Shown here: piece by piece, positions 1-8,900 of the stretch
How positions within the stretch are numbered: position 1 is the stretch's first letter
How the letters are laid out: each line of letters starts with the position of its first letter
Source of the DNA: DAIPJH01 sp036770365
Lineage (GTDB): Bacteria; Pseudomonadota; Alphaproteobacteria; Rickettsiales; UBA998
NCBI GenBank assembly: GCA_036770365.1
Contig: DAIPJH010000006.1
Location: 85,228 to 149,227, forward strand
Reading direction: 5' to 3'
DNA: 64,000 nucleotides
Notes under the pieces: generated by a model
Told to the model about the DNA's origin: nothing
The model's database searches: none
The model's input: the letters and a program-made list of their open reading frames with translations, nothing else
Program-made: the position numbers and the translations under genes

Positions 1-98
1 CTCCTTCGGATGACTATATTGAACAACTCAAGAAAAAACGCCTAGCACTTAAAGATGAGCTTTACGCTGCACTTAAGGCTAACGAAAAAGCGGCTTAA
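1..98 (+). CDS. DUF465 (YdcH-like) family protein, 3' end only
   Basis: The open frame enters from the left edge and stops at TAA 96-98. The visible tail, with YIEQLKKKRLALKDEL near its start, fits the C-terminal signature of the DUF465/YdcH family: an Asp-rich turn, then IxxLKKxxLxLKDE. These are small helical-hairpin proteins of about 60-80 residues and unknown role, common in alphaproteobacteria. Roughly half the protein lies outside the window, so the start cannot be judged. A palindromic repeat begins 8 bases after the stop. Confidence 0.7.
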   Translation, partial: PSDDYIEQLKKKRLALKDELYAALKANEKAA

Positions 99-105
99 TT
101 TATCT

Positions 106-186
106 GTCATACTGAGCGCAGCGAGGGATTTCTCCCAGTAACGCTCAGATGTGTGATTGGGGGTGCTTTGCTTCACTCAGTATGAC
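106..186. repeat. Intergenic palindromic repeat, family A, copy 1
   Basis: The element is bounded by perfect 11-base inverted ends, GTCATACTGAG at 106-116 and CTCAGTATGAC at 176-186. After the left end it reads GCGCAGCGAGGGATTTC, a form seen in dispersed repeats of many bacteria. It lies between two convergent genes and runs into the 3' end of the cysteine desulfurase, so the repeat encodes the last residues and stop of that gene. A related copy lies at the end of zapE near 21632. Confidence 0.7.
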
Positions 187-1291
187 GAGATGCCAACGTC
201 AACCAAGCTTGCGTGAACGCTTCAATACTCTCTGGCGTAGTGTTCCAACCCACACTAACGCGCACCACGCCGCCACGAGTGGCATCCATCCCCATCGCCT
301 GCGCGACATGAGAATGCTCCATCCGCCCTGACGAACAAGCTGCGCCCGCACTGATACAAAACCCTTCAATATCAAAGCGCATAAGCTGCGTTTCGGCGGG
401 AACACGCGGCATCACAATGCATGACGTATTGGGAAGTCGCAGCGCGTTTTTGCCTAAAATCACGCCTCCATGCGCCTCACACTGTGCTTCCATCACATCA
501 AGCGCAGCACGCATTGGTTTTTGCCAAGTATCCTTCTGCGCCAGTTCGATGGCTTTAGCGAAACCAGTAATTGCGGCAATATTCTCTGTGCCTGCACGAC
601 GGCGCAGCTCTTGCCCGCCACCGCGTAATATTGGTTGAACCGTAACACCTTGACGCGCAATAAGAGCAGCCGCCCCCACAGCACCACCCATCTTATGAGC
701 AGAGATTGTCATCATATCCACGCCGAGTACACCAACATCAACAGGAATTTTACCCAGTGCTTGAATCACATCCGTGTGCATCAGCGCACCATAACTTCGC
801 GCAAGCGCAGCAATTTCAGCAATGTTTTGAATTACACCAGTTTCATTATTGGCCAGCATGATAGATACTAAACACGGCATTGGCGCATCTTTCAATAACG
901 CTTCCAGCACGTCCATTTTGATAAGCCCATGTGCATCAACAGGGGCATAAAACACCGTGTTTCCCTGCGGTGCAGCCAGCACGGATGCATGTTCGGTCAC
1001 ACCAATAATTACGCTCTTGATCTCTGGCAAACCACATAGTGCAAGGTGATTCGCTTCCGTACCACTTGCGGTAAAAATCACTTCCTGAGGCAAGCATGAT
1101 ACCGCGTCTGCAATCACACGCCGCGCTGTCTCTAACTTCGCCCGCGCTGCACGCCCCGCCGCATGAACCGAGGACGCATTATATGGAAGTGCCGAAACCA
1201 ATATATCAGACATCACCGCCGCCACCTCTGCTCGCACAGGCGCGGTCGCGTTATAGTCAAGATAATAGGCTGTTTTTTTCTGTGTTCTCAT
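173..1291 (-). CDS. Cysteine desulfurase (NifS/IscS-like, class V aminotransferase fold)
   Basis: This 372-residue PLP enzyme takes sulfur from cysteine to form a persulfide and alanine, supplying Fe-S cluster or thio-modification pathways. The PLP lysine is K200 in SAHKMGG. The cofactor-stacking histidine is H101 in TEHASV, the RAGTENIAAI motif is near 232-241, and the catalytic cysteine is C319 in GAACSSG. Length is normal for the group. Frataxin (cyaY) lies about 10 kb away, but no isc or suf scaffold gene is adjacent, so I cannot tell IscS from a dedicated NifS-type enzyme. The C-terminal four residues and stop lie inside a palindromic repeat, so the original end may have been slightly different. 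Confidence 0.9.
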   Translation of the reverse strand: MRTQKKTAYYLDYNATAPVRAEVAAVMSDILVSALPYNASSVHAAGRAARAKLETARRVIADAVSCLPQEVIFTASGTEANHLALCGLPEIKSVIIGVTEHASVLAAPQGNTVFYAPVDAHGLIKMDVLEALLKDAPMPCLVSIMLANNETGVIQNIAEIAALARSYGALMHTDVIQALGKIPVDVGVLGVDMMTISAHKMGGAVGAAALIARQGVTVQPILRGGGQELRRRAGTENIAAITGFAKAIELAQKDTWQKPMRAALDVMEAQCEAHGGVILGKNALRLPNTSCIVMPRVPAETQLMRFDIEGFCISAGAACSSGRMEHSHVAQAMGMDATRGGVVRVSVGWNTTPESIEAFTQAWLTLASRHTE

Positions 1292-1594
1292 TTCACTATA
1301 AAACCCTTAAAATCATCTAGGGTCAAGGGATAACAAATATGAAGATTTGATGACAATGTGGCTCTTTCTATTGTGCCACGCAACACGACAATGCTATATT
1401 AGCCGTTCTCTCTTTGAATCCTGTAATCATGCATGTTCGCATTCATGGTCGCATTCTTGAGGGATTAGCTCTTTTGGCTTTTCGCGCCTGTGAAACATCA
1501 AAAGGGAGTGTCCTTTTTGGTGCGAAGCAGGGTTCATACACAGCGGGTTGCAGAGAAATCTGACGAAGCTGTTTCGTTTTTTCAAGGAAACACC
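1292..1594. other. Divergent intergenic region
   Basis: About 300 bases separate the desulfurase start from the ATG of the coiled-coil gene, so both promoters should lie here. An open frame upstream of 1595 extends the coiled-coil gene by 35 codons from 1490, but it has no good ribosome site and no family-like sequence, so I treat it as leader. I see no riboswitch or RNA gene. Confidence 0.4.
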
Positions 1595-2398
1595 ATGTCC
1601 TTCCAAAACGTGCTTTCTTTCCTCGCCAACAACAACATCACCATCAACGATGGTTATGTTTATCACGGCGACACTCCCCTCATGTCAACGCCGTCCTTCT
1701 TCGACCTCTCGGCAATTGCCGCAGCGTTTGAAGAACTCGGTGGCGACGAAGACGAAGAATTCGTCTTTGGGGATGACGCCCTCGACACTGCGCTTAATGC
1801 ATTGATCGAGGCAGGCAATGATCTGAATGAAGCCCAATCGGATGCCGAAACGGCAATCGAGTTGGTCGAAGCCGCCAAGGCACAAGTCAAGGCAGCGTTG
1901 AATGGGTTGGAACAAGCAACCGCGGACACCTTGAAAGCAGCGCAAGCTGAAGCCAAGACCGCGCTGCAAGGCTTCACCGATGCAGAATCGGAAGCCAATC
2001 AAGCGTGGACGTCCCTCTCGAACGCAGGTGTCGAAGCGAAAGCTGCGGCTGAGGCGTTTATCGAGCAGGTGCAACGGGTTGCCGATGACCTCGATGAGGA
2101 AGTGGGCAACGTACTGGGTGCTTTGAACGATGCCATCGGGGAGGCGGAAGTCGCCGTCGATGAGCTGAAGTCGCTGCTGGAACAGACCTCTGCTCCAGCC
2201 GCTGCCGAAAGTGGTGAAACCTTCCATGTGGTGGCATTATCTGGTGATCAGGTATTGCCCTTCCTTGCTGGTCTGCTTTCAGTGCTTGCCAAACCAGAAG
2301 CTGAAGGTGGTGAAGCTCCGGCTGCTGGTGATGGCTCTGCCGCCAACTCCGCTTCTGCGGAAGGCGATGAAGTCATTTCCGCTGGTCTGAACAAGTAA
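1595..2398 (+). CDS. Acidic, alanine-rich coiled-coil protein, unknown function
   Basis: I do not recognise this 267-residue protein. I chose ATG 1595 because AAGGA lies 7 bases upstream. The N-terminal 60 residues are globular-looking and end in a very acidic stretch (GGDEDEEF). Residues of about 65-195 form long amphipathic helices built from Ala, Glu, Gln and Lys with almost no Pro or Gly, resembling apolipoprotein- or phasin-like helical bundles. A short hydrophobic stretch (VLPFLAGLLSVLA) follows, then a Gly/Ala/Ser/Glu-rich tail. There is no signal peptide. Codon use looks richer in G+C at third positions than in the neighbours, suggesting high expression or a different origin. A strong terminator follows, so it is probably monocistronic. 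A phasin or other surface-coating protein is possible but unproven. Confidence 0.8.
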   Translation: MSFQNVLSFLANNNITINDGYVYHGDTPLMSTPSFFDLSAIAAAFEELGGDEDEEFVFGDDALDTALNALIEAGNDLNEAQSDAETAIELVEAAKAQVKAALNGLEQATADTLKAAQAEAKTALQGFTDAESEANQAWTSLSNAGVEAKAAAEAFIEQVQRVADDLDEEVGNVLGALNDAIGEAEVAVDELKSLLEQTSAPAAAESGETFHVVALSGDQVLPFLAGLLSVLAKPEAEGGEAPAAGDGSAANSASAEGDEVISAGLNK

Positions 2399-2410
2399 GT
2401 CGTCATTTTT

Positions 2411-2448
2411 TGGGAAGCCTCAACCTTCGGGTTGGGCTTCCTTTTTTT
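2411..2448 (+). terminator. Rho-independent terminator after the coiled-coil gene
   Basis: A perfect stem pairs GGAAGCCTCAACC with GGTTGGGCTTCC (one G-T pair) around a TTCG tetraloop and is followed by seven T. It lies 15 bases after the stop at 2398. Confidence 0.92.
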
Positions 2449-2496
2449 ATTTTGCCACCTTCCGCACCTCCTCCACCTGCCCTTACTTAGGTGCTA

Positions 2497-3936
2497 ATGC
2501 AGAGAGAATCTTATACACCACCTTTTGATATTGCCCCGCTGATGCTGCGCGCACGCGACGAAAGCCTGCGTTCGCATTTTTCTGCCTTTATTGGCAAATG
2601 TTTTGCGGCGGTTGACCCTAGCACACCGTATTTGCATAATTGGCATATCGACGCGGTGGCGGAACATTTAGAAGCAACCCGCCGCAGCGACATCACCCGC
2701 CTGATTATCAATATGCCACCACGTGCGCTAAAATCTGTGTGTGTCAGTGTCGCATGGCCAGCATGGCTGCTTGGACATCACCCGAATATGCGCATTATGG
2801 CGGCGAGTTATTCGCAATCGCTTAGTTTACGTCACGCGCTGGATACACGCCTGATTGTCAGCACACCATGGTTTGAACGGATGTTTCCACGCTTCAATAT
2901 TACGCATGGACAAAATGAAAAGCATAAATTCGTGACCACAGAACGCGGTTTTCGGTTTGCCACGTCAGTAGGCGGTACGGCAACGGGTGAAGGAGGTGAC
3001 GTACTGATTATCGACGACCCACTCAACCCCATCCAAGCTGCATCACGTATCGAACGCGAGTTTGCAAGTAGTTGGTTTGACCAGACCTTTGCCACACGCT
3101 TAAATGACAAGGCTCATGGGCGAATTGTCGTCGTTATGCAGCGTTTACATAAAGAAGATTTGACAGGACATTTGCTCGAAAAAGGTGGCTGGGAACATTT
3201 ATGTTTACCTGCAATTGCTGAAACGCGCACGATTATTCCACTCTCTGGGCGTGAGTTTATACGCGAAATTGGCGATATTTTGCATCCTTCCCGCGAAGGC
3301 GAACTCTTACTTGCACGTGCCAAACGTGAACTCGGCAGTTTTGGTTTTGCCGCACAATATCAGCAAGCCCCCATCCTTAGCGACGGTGGGATGATTGAAG
3401 CCACATGGCTGCAAACCTACCCATCCACGCCGCCGCTGGACGCCTTTTCACGCATCACCCAAAGCTGGGATACCGCCATCAAAGCCGCTACGCATCATGA
3501 TGCGAGCGTGTGCCTCACCTTTGGAGAGATGGATGGGCGGCATTATCTGCTGGACGCGCTGGCGATTCGCGCAGAATATCCGCAGCTCAAGCGCACCATC
3601 ACCGAACTTGCTTCGCGCTATCGTCCTAACGCCGTATTGATTGAGGATAAAGCAAGCGGACAATCACTCCTTCAAGACCTTCGTCGTGAGTCTAACCTCA
3701 ACCTTATCCCGCGTATGCCAAGGGGTGATAAGATTACCCGCCTCGCCGCCATCAGCCCGATGATAGAATCTGGTAAGCTCCTGCTGCCGCGCCACAGCAC
3801 ATGGCTAACAGATTTCCTCCAAGAACTCCTGAACTTCCCACACGCACCCCATGATGATTATGTCGATGCACTCACGCATTATTTAGGATGGGTACGTGAT
3901 CAACAAGGAACGTCACAGAGGATTCGTCGGCTATAA
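2497..3936 (+). CDS. Phage/GTA terminase large subunit (TerL)
   Basis: TerL proteins pump DNA into proheads and cut it. This one is about 479 residues. The ATPase half carries NMPPRALKS (Walker A-like, near 75-83) and a Walker B-like GGDVLIIDDP near 170. The nuclease half carries acidic residues in SWDTAIKA, then VLIEDKASG and a C-terminal HDDYVDALTHYLG. This layout is typical of the roughly 480-residue terminases common in alphaproteobacterial prophages and gene-transfer-agent remnants. No small terminase or other head gene adjoins it; portal, protease and capsid genes lie at 37-41 kb on the other strand. The ATG at 2497 and a GTG at 2491 are both possible starts, with only a weak AGG upstream. 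All motifs look intact, so this is not an obvious pseudogene. Confidence 0.9.
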   Translation: MQRESYTPPFDIAPLMLRARDESLRSHFSAFIGKCFAAVDPSTPYLHNWHIDAVAEHLEATRRSDITRLIINMPPRALKSVCVSVAWPAWLLGHHPNMRIMAASYSQSLSLRHALDTRLIVSTPWFERMFPRFNITHGQNEKHKFVTTERGFRFATSVGGTATGEGGDVLIIDDPLNPIQAASRIEREFASSWFDQTFATRLNDKAHGRIVVVMQRLHKEDLTGHLLEKGGWEHLCLPAIAETRTIIPLSGREFIREIGDILHPSREGELLLARAKRELGSFGFAAQYQQAPILSDGGMIEATWLQTYPSTPPLDAFSRITQSWDTAIKAATHHDASVCLTFGEMDGRHYLLDALAIRAEYPQLKRTITELASRYRPNAVLIEDKASGQSLLQDLRRESNLNLIPRMPRGDKITRLAAISPMIESGKLLLPRHSTWLTDFLQELLNFPHAPHDDYVDALTHYLGWVRDQQGTSQRIRRL

Positions 3937-3938
3937 CA

Positions 3939-5864
3939 TTATTTACGTAATATATTATCTTTAACAGGTGGTATGTGATCAATATCTGAGACCGTATTAT
4001 TCGGCGATTCTTCCACCAGCGCATCCGTAAGTTCCGCGTTCGCAATACTGCGTGGATTATCTTGATGCTCAACTTTTTTTGCTAAGGATACCTTCGTATA
4101 CAGCTCCATCCAACGCTGCGGGTCACACTTCACCGCTTGCATCATCGTCAAGAAATTATCAAAGGAAGGCTTCATCCCTTCCCATGTTTTTATCTGAAAA
4201 CCAAAATTTTTATTATGTTTAGACGTAGATGGCTTAGGTTTCACTCCTGCTTCAACCATAACATCCATCATCTCAGATGCCGCGGCAACCTTACTCACCA
4301 CTTTTTCAAGTTCTGACTTAGTAAGATGACCAAAACGAAAATCGTTTGCCGTCTTGCGCAATGCTCCTGCGGCTTGAGACATCACGTTGCGCGCCGCGTT
4401 CACATCAACACATGATGCGTCAAACTCATAGGTTTGTGGTGCGTCGGTAAACTGCTGCGCCGACCCGAAATAATCCGCCATCTGCCCTAACGCACTGCGC
4501 ACTTCTTGCACCGCTTTCCTTTTTGATTCCGAGAAAAATATCTTCTCAATACGTTCTTTTGTTGCAGGGTCATCCAGAAAGACACTTGGTAAGCGTGAAT
4601 GCACTAAGGTAGAAGACTTGATTGTGCCATGCTGACCTGCGCCGTTAAGCCATGCCGCATCAAAAACATCTGGATACCGCTGCCATGACGCCGCGTCTGC
4701 CTTAATATCTTGCCAAAACTGTGCGGTTTTATACTGATATTCCCTCTTATAGAGATTAAGATACGATTTGGAGGCTGCCTCCACATCCTCAAATAACGGT
4801 TTGAAACGTGCATCTTCGCGCACTGGCGGTAGAAAAATATCTAAGATGGAGGCCACTTCCTCCATCGCCTTACCTGCCGCTTCTAATTGTCCAAGATTAT
4901 TGCGTCCACGCGCATGAGGTAACATTAAATAGTGAGCATCACGTGGAATCTCATGAAGATGACGACTCGCAGAGTGTCCCATCTCAACCCCAACCGCCAT
5001 CGCCTCTAAAAGATCAGGACGATGTTGCAATGAATCCCGCGCAGCTTGCACATACGCATTAAATTGTGGCATCAGATCAAGATGATGATTATCTTGCAGT
5101 TCATAAAGTAAGTTGATCACATGTGTTTCAGCAGTAACATCATCATCCACACCATCACGATTTAACGTTTCAAACTCAATTGTTCCTGCACCATATTTCT
5201 TAAAACCCTGCGCCCCTACTTTGCCCCACAACATCTTAATGGCGCATTTGGGAATAAGTTCCCTACCTTCTTTATCTACAATCTTAAAAAGCTTATTTCC
5301 TGATCTATCCATCGCCCAAGCATTGGGTTCTCTATCTAAATTCGTAATTTCAGTACCACCAGCGAGAAGGTGTTTGCCGCCATAAGCGTCAACACATTCC
5401 ACATCTTTACTGATAACAATACCACCAAACTTCAAAAGTTTATTGGTAAACGCCTCGCGCACACGCGGCACAAACCAAAAATCAACATCTTGCAAAGGGA
5501 TATTGACCTGTTTGCCATCTAAAGTCGTTTGTAAGGTAAATCCTGCTTCACCCAATAAAGTAGGTGCTTTTAATGACATTTCCAGCTCAGGTTTATGTAC
5601 AAAATAAAATGCACCAAATAACCCTTCTTTTTTACGCATTGCAGCTGCTTTTGATTTCTCAGGTCCAAAAATAATATAATCCACCAACGACTCTGACAGA
5701 TCATTATAAGGTCCAGTGCCAGCAAGATTTTCTGCATGATCACGTTTTTTTGAAAGAACATTATCACGCGCAGAAGCAATCGCCTTCATCCCCTCAGCAT
5801 AACGTGCAATTGCCTCACCATAATGACGTATTTCCAGTGGATCTTTGTAGGTCTTAACTGCCAT
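3939..5864 (-). CDS. Conserved hypothetical protein, paralogue of the next gene upstream
   Basis: I do not recognise this 641-residue protein. It aligns by eye along its whole length with the 619-residue product of 5864-7723. Shared blocks include KxGLFGAFYxxHxPELEMSL (near 100-120), GEAGxxL and PLQD (125-150), KMLWGxVGA (near 210), FNTLxxDGVxDD (near 230), HHxxLMPxFN with ARDSL (255-280), and a C-terminal MMQAVxCDPxRWMxLYTKV. There is no signal peptide or clear membrane segment, so it is probably cytosolic or exported by a leaderless route. It overlaps the upstream paralogue at a TAATG junction, so translation is probably coupled. Its stop is 2 bases from the convergent terminase stop. Function is unknown. 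Confidence 0.88.
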   Translation of the reverse strand: MAVKTYKDPLEIRHYGEAIARYAEGMKAIASARDNVLSKKRDHAENLAGTGPYNDLSESLVDYIIFGPEKSKAAAMRKKEGLFGAFYFVHKPELEMSLKAPTLLGEAGFTLQTTLDGKQVNIPLQDVDFWFVPRVREAFTNKLLKFGGIVISKDVECVDAYGGKHLLAGGTEITNLDREPNAWAMDRSGNKLFKIVDKEGRELIPKCAIKMLWGKVGAQGFKKYGAGTIEFETLNRDGVDDDVTAETHVINLLYELQDNHHLDLMPQFNAYVQAARDSLQHRPDLLEAMAVGVEMGHSASRHLHEIPRDAHYLMLPHARGRNNLGQLEAAGKAMEEVASILDIFLPPVREDARFKPLFEDVEAASKSYLNLYKREYQYKTAQFWQDIKADAASWQRYPDVFDAAWLNGAGQHGTIKSSTLVHSRLPSVFLDDPATKERIEKIFFSESKRKAVQEVRSALGQMADYFGSAQQFTDAPQTYEFDASCVDVNAARNVMSQAAGALRKTANDFRFGHLTKSELEKVVSKVAAASEMMDVMVEAGVKPKPSTSKHNKNFGFQIKTWEGMKPSFDNFLTMMQAVKCDPQRWMELYTKVSLAKKVEHQDNPRSIANAELTDALVEESPNNTVSDIDHIPPVKDNILRK

Positions 5865-7723
5865 TACCGTCCTCGTTCTTCATTAAGCGTAGCCGCCGGA
5901 CAGCGCGCTAGTATTTCTGTGACCCTCGTATCAGGTTGTGACGATACGAGGGTATCCTGCATTTCTTTTGCCTTAGCAACCTTGGTATATAACTTCATCC
6001 ACCGCTCTGGATCACACTCCACTGCTTGCATCATACCAATAAAATCATGCATAGTGGCTCGTTGCGCGTTCCAAGCATCCATAGTCGCAGACACGTTATC
6101 ACTACACATATGCTGCGCAACATAATCCATTGCCTCACATGCATCCGCACAACGCGCAACATGAAACGCTAACAGAGCTTTAGTCACTCTATCTTTACGC
6201 ACACTATCTTCAAGCTGACGTAATGCGACCACCCCTTCATTAATAGTTGTCACCAGTTCGTCCCTTGTGGGTGCATCAACAGTTGTAGCTGCCGTCATAT
6301 CACTTTTTTGCAAATGCAACCCAATTGATTCCATCGGAATACTTGCATTTTCAAAGGCTGTAAGAATCTTTTGCTTCGCTGTACGACATAATGATGGCGC
6401 ACCATGTTCCTGCACTATTTCTTGTATATTCACATTTTCAAGAAATCTTAGCGGTATTCCATGATAAAAATGTGAATCCTGTGTGATCTTTGCAAAAGAA
6501 ATGATCTGATTTCCCTCACCTCGCAACCACGCTTTGTCAAACGGTTGACTGCATTGATCAATAAAATGCAGGGGAGTTTTTTTAATATCAGCAAGCAATG
6601 TCTGCTCGGTATAATCATTGATGTGCGTAGTAAAAGCATCTGCCACGTTTTGAACGGCTTGTAATAAAGGTGCATATGTTGGATTATGGCTCACATCAGG
6701 CAAAGACAATCCAAGTGCATCCGCTGTGTCGTTTATTTTTGCCGCTGCCGTGGAAATCGCTGCCAAGCCAATATAATCATTGTGGGTATCATCCCCAGCA
6801 AATTGATAAAAATAAAAATTATTGGGGAGATTATCCATCACCGCCCGCACCTTCTGACTCATCGCAATAGCTGCCGACATTGCTTCTAACATCTGAGGCT
6901 TATTTACAAGCGAGTCCCGTGCATGTGTTATCATCATATTAAACTCAGGCATTAGGTTGATGTGATGATGTTCCTTAAGCTCTAATAGCCAACTCACCAT
7001 TGCACCCTCAGCATTAAAATCATCTTCAACACCGTCGGTTGCCAAAGTATTAAATCGCGGAGTGTCTTTGCCTTGACGCTTAAGTCCTTCCTTTGCGCCA
7101 ACATGCCCCCATAGCATCTTCACCGCATCAATATTGTTGATTTGCTTATCTTCTTTATCAACAATGGAAAAAAGTGTTTTTTTTCCATTCATAACCCATG
7201 AACGTCCGTTCGTAAGTACTGCACCAGCAGGCAAAATATGCGTTTTGCCGTCATCACCCTGCCACTGCGTCTCTTCCTCAAGAAAAATTTTACCTCGCAC
7301 TGCACCGTCAGGTGATTGTTCATGAAAATCGATTTTAATATCTTGTAAAGGGAGATACATCGCCACCCCATCTACCTCTGCTTTAAGACGACAGCCAGCC
7401 TCACCCCATAATTTAGGGGCTTGTAACGACATCTCTAGTTCAGGACGATGCAAATAATAGAACGCACCAAATAACCCAGCTTTTGTTTGTTTGGCTGCTT
7501 CGCGCATAGCATCTTCGCCATACACTATATATTCTTCCTTCTGCGTGGCTTCGACGGTATTATAAGGTCCACGCCCGACCACTGTCTTTATCGCGTCCAC
7601 ATCCACCCTCAATGCAGACTGCGCAGCAGCAACTGCCTTCATTGCATCAGCATAGCGATTTAAAAGAATACCATAATTCTTTATTTCAATAGGTTCTTCA
7701 AAATATTTTGGATCGTTAGCCAT
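5864..7723 (-). CDS. Conserved hypothetical protein, first gene of a paralogous pair
   Basis: This 619-residue protein is the upstream partner of the gene at 3939-5864, with the same block order. It begins MANDPKYFEEPIEIKNYG, and the paralogue has a matching DPLEIRHYGEAIARYAEGMK start. The middle is helix-rich and the C-terminus carries MMQAVECDPERWMKLYTKV. Divergence is substantial, so the duplication is old, yet both frames are intact, implying both copies are used. No enzyme motif, nucleotide-binding loop or transmembrane helix is evident. The pair shares a promoter region with ubiE, which is divergent. A lineage-specific structural or effector protein are both open possibilities. Confidence 0.88.
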   Translation of the reverse strand: MANDPKYFEEPIEIKNYGILLNRYADAMKAVAAAQSALRVDVDAIKTVVGRGPYNTVEATQKEEYIVYGEDAMREAAKQTKAGLFGAFYYLHRPELEMSLQAPKLWGEAGCRLKAEVDGVAMYLPLQDIKIDFHEQSPDGAVRGKIFLEEETQWQGDDGKTHILPAGAVLTNGRSWVMNGKKTLFSIVDKEDKQINNIDAVKMLWGHVGAKEGLKRQGKDTPRFNTLATDGVEDDFNAEGAMVSWLLELKEHHHINLMPEFNMMITHARDSLVNKPQMLEAMSAAIAMSQKVRAVMDNLPNNFYFYQFAGDDTHNDYIGLAAISTAAAKINDTADALGLSLPDVSHNPTYAPLLQAVQNVADAFTTHINDYTEQTLLADIKKTPLHFIDQCSQPFDKAWLRGEGNQIISFAKITQDSHFYHGIPLRFLENVNIQEIVQEHGAPSLCRTAKQKILTAFENASIPMESIGLHLQKSDMTAATTVDAPTRDELVTTINEGVVALRQLEDSVRKDRVTKALLAFHVARCADACEAMDYVAQHMCSDNVSATMDAWNAQRATMHDFIGMMQAVECDPERWMKLYTKVAKAKEMQDTLVSSQPDTRVTEILARCPAATLNEERGR

Positions 7724-7983
7724 GCCTGCCCTTAGACTCGTTTAACTTAATCACATCAATGATTGCGCAACTCCCACGCATTTTCACTTACAAGAACGCG
7801 CCATTGTTAAGTGGAATAGCTATCATGCACGCTACTTTAGCATCTAAACATGACAAAATGATGACACATACGTTTTTCTAGATTATGAAGTACAGCATTC
7901 TTGTCATACCTACGAAAATGGGTATCCAGAGATCTCTTTCCACTAAATTTCAGCGTGCGCTGGAATGACACACGAGTTATATC
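7724..7983. other. Divergent intergenic region holding a palindromic repeat
   Basis: The 260 bases between the paralogue pair and ubiE should carry both promoters. The half next to ubiE is taken up by a palindromic element at 7903-7969. No RNA gene is visible. Confidence 0.4.
7903..7969. repeat. Palindromic repeat, family B, copy upstream of ubiE
   Basis: The element starts GTCATACCTACGAAAATGGG, continues TATCCAGAG, and ends GCGCTGGAATGAC, so the GTCAT and ATGAC ends are inverted. It ends 14 bases before the ubiE ATG and so forms most of the ubiE leader. Related copies are at about 23712, 24789 and, on the other strand, inside ccmF near 52176. Confidence 0.65.
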
Positions 7984-8736
7984 ATGCCCCACACCACCAC
8001 AACCACCCATTTCGGATTCAAAGAAATCCCTGAGGATGCTAAAGAAGGTATGGTGCATGAGGTATTTGCGAGTGTCGCGTCTAAGTATGACGTGATGAAT
8101 GACGCAATGAGCTTTGGAATGCACCGCGTGTGGAAAGATGATCTAATAGACAAGCTTCGCCCCCGTGCTGGAATGAAGCTGCTTGATGTGGCGGGAGGTA
8201 CGGGCGACATTGCCTTTCGATTTCTCAAAGCGGGTGGTGGACATGTCACCGTATGCGATATCAATGCACACATGCTGGAAGAAGGCAAACGCCGCGCTGT
8301 GGATATGGGTATCACGCAGGGCATGGAATGGATTGAGGGTAATGCTGAGAAACTCCCCTTCCCTGATAATCATTTTGATGCGTTCACCATTGCGTTTGGC
8401 ATTCGCAATGTCACTCACATAGATAAAGCACTCTCTGAGGCACACCGCGTCCTAAAAACAGGCGGACATTTTCTGTGTTTAGAGTTTTCACACCCGACCA
8501 GCGCACTGATGCGCACCGTATACGATAACTATTCATTTCACCTGATTCCGCGCATGGGCAGCATGATTGCTGGTGATAAAGCATCCTATCAATATTTGGT
8601 CGAATCGATTCGTAAGTTTCCAACCGCCCCCAATTTTGTGAATATGATTGAACAAGCAAACTTCAAAAACGTGAGTTTTCGTCATATGACCGGCGGGATT
8701 GTAGCACTGCATAGCGGCTGGAAACTGAATGTATAA
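7984..8736 (+). CDS. ubiE: UbiE/MenG C-methyltransferase of quinone biosynthesis
   Basis: This 250-residue SAM-dependent enzyme methylates the benzoquinol ring in ubiquinone synthesis (and demethylmenaquinol where present). The N-terminus has the family segment VASKYDVMNDAMSFGMHRVWK. Motif I is LLDVAGGTGDIAFRF near 60-74, followed by CDIN at the end of the next strand. The later segments AFGIRNVTHIDKALSEAHRVLKTGG (split across 140-165) and the C-terminal FRHMTGGIVALHSGWK are diagnostic of UbiE. Length is standard. No other ubi gene is adjacent. A palindromic repeat immediately upstream leaves no clear ribosome site. Confidence 0.95.
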   Translation: MPHTTTTTHFGFKEIPEDAKEGMVHEVFASVASKYDVMNDAMSFGMHRVWKDDLIDKLRPRAGMKLLDVAGGTGDIAFRFLKAGGGHVTVCDINAHMLEEGKRRAVDMGITQGMEWIEGNAEKLPFPDNHFDAFTIAFGIRNVTHIDKALSEAHRVLKTGGHFLCLEFSHPTSALMRTVYDNYSFHLIPRMGSMIAGDKASYQYLVESIRKFPTAPNFVNMIEQANFKNVSFRHMTGGIVALHSGWKLNV

Positions 8737-8775
8737 CCTATTTATAGTGATATTATGCTTTGCTGCACCGCGAAA

Positions 8776-8791
8776 TGTTACAGTTGTGTGA
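8776..8791 (+). promoter_or_regulatory. Conserved 16-base box upstream of the first curlin-like gene
   Basis: TGTTACAGTTGTGTGA occurs here and again, unchanged, at 9491-9506. In each case it lies about 110 bases before the ATG of a curlin-repeat gene. The sequence between box and gene is AT-rich and not otherwise conserved. A shared activator or promoter element is the simplest reading. Confidence 0.55.
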
Positions 8792-8900
8792 AGATTGTTA
8801 AATTTAATTAATATTTATTTGCAATTTTAAATAATTATGGCACAATTAAGTTATTAATTACTTGTAACACACTTTAATTACTTCTTTTAAGGAGTTCGCG

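Noticed and set aside
1427..1666. Minus-strand open frame upstream of the coiled-coil gene
   Set aside because: It overlaps the leader and start of a better supported gene and has no recognisable features.
3939..7723. The paralogue pair as phage tail or head genes linked to the terminase
   Set aside because: They are on the opposite strand, show no phage motifs, and the only link is position next to the terminase stop.
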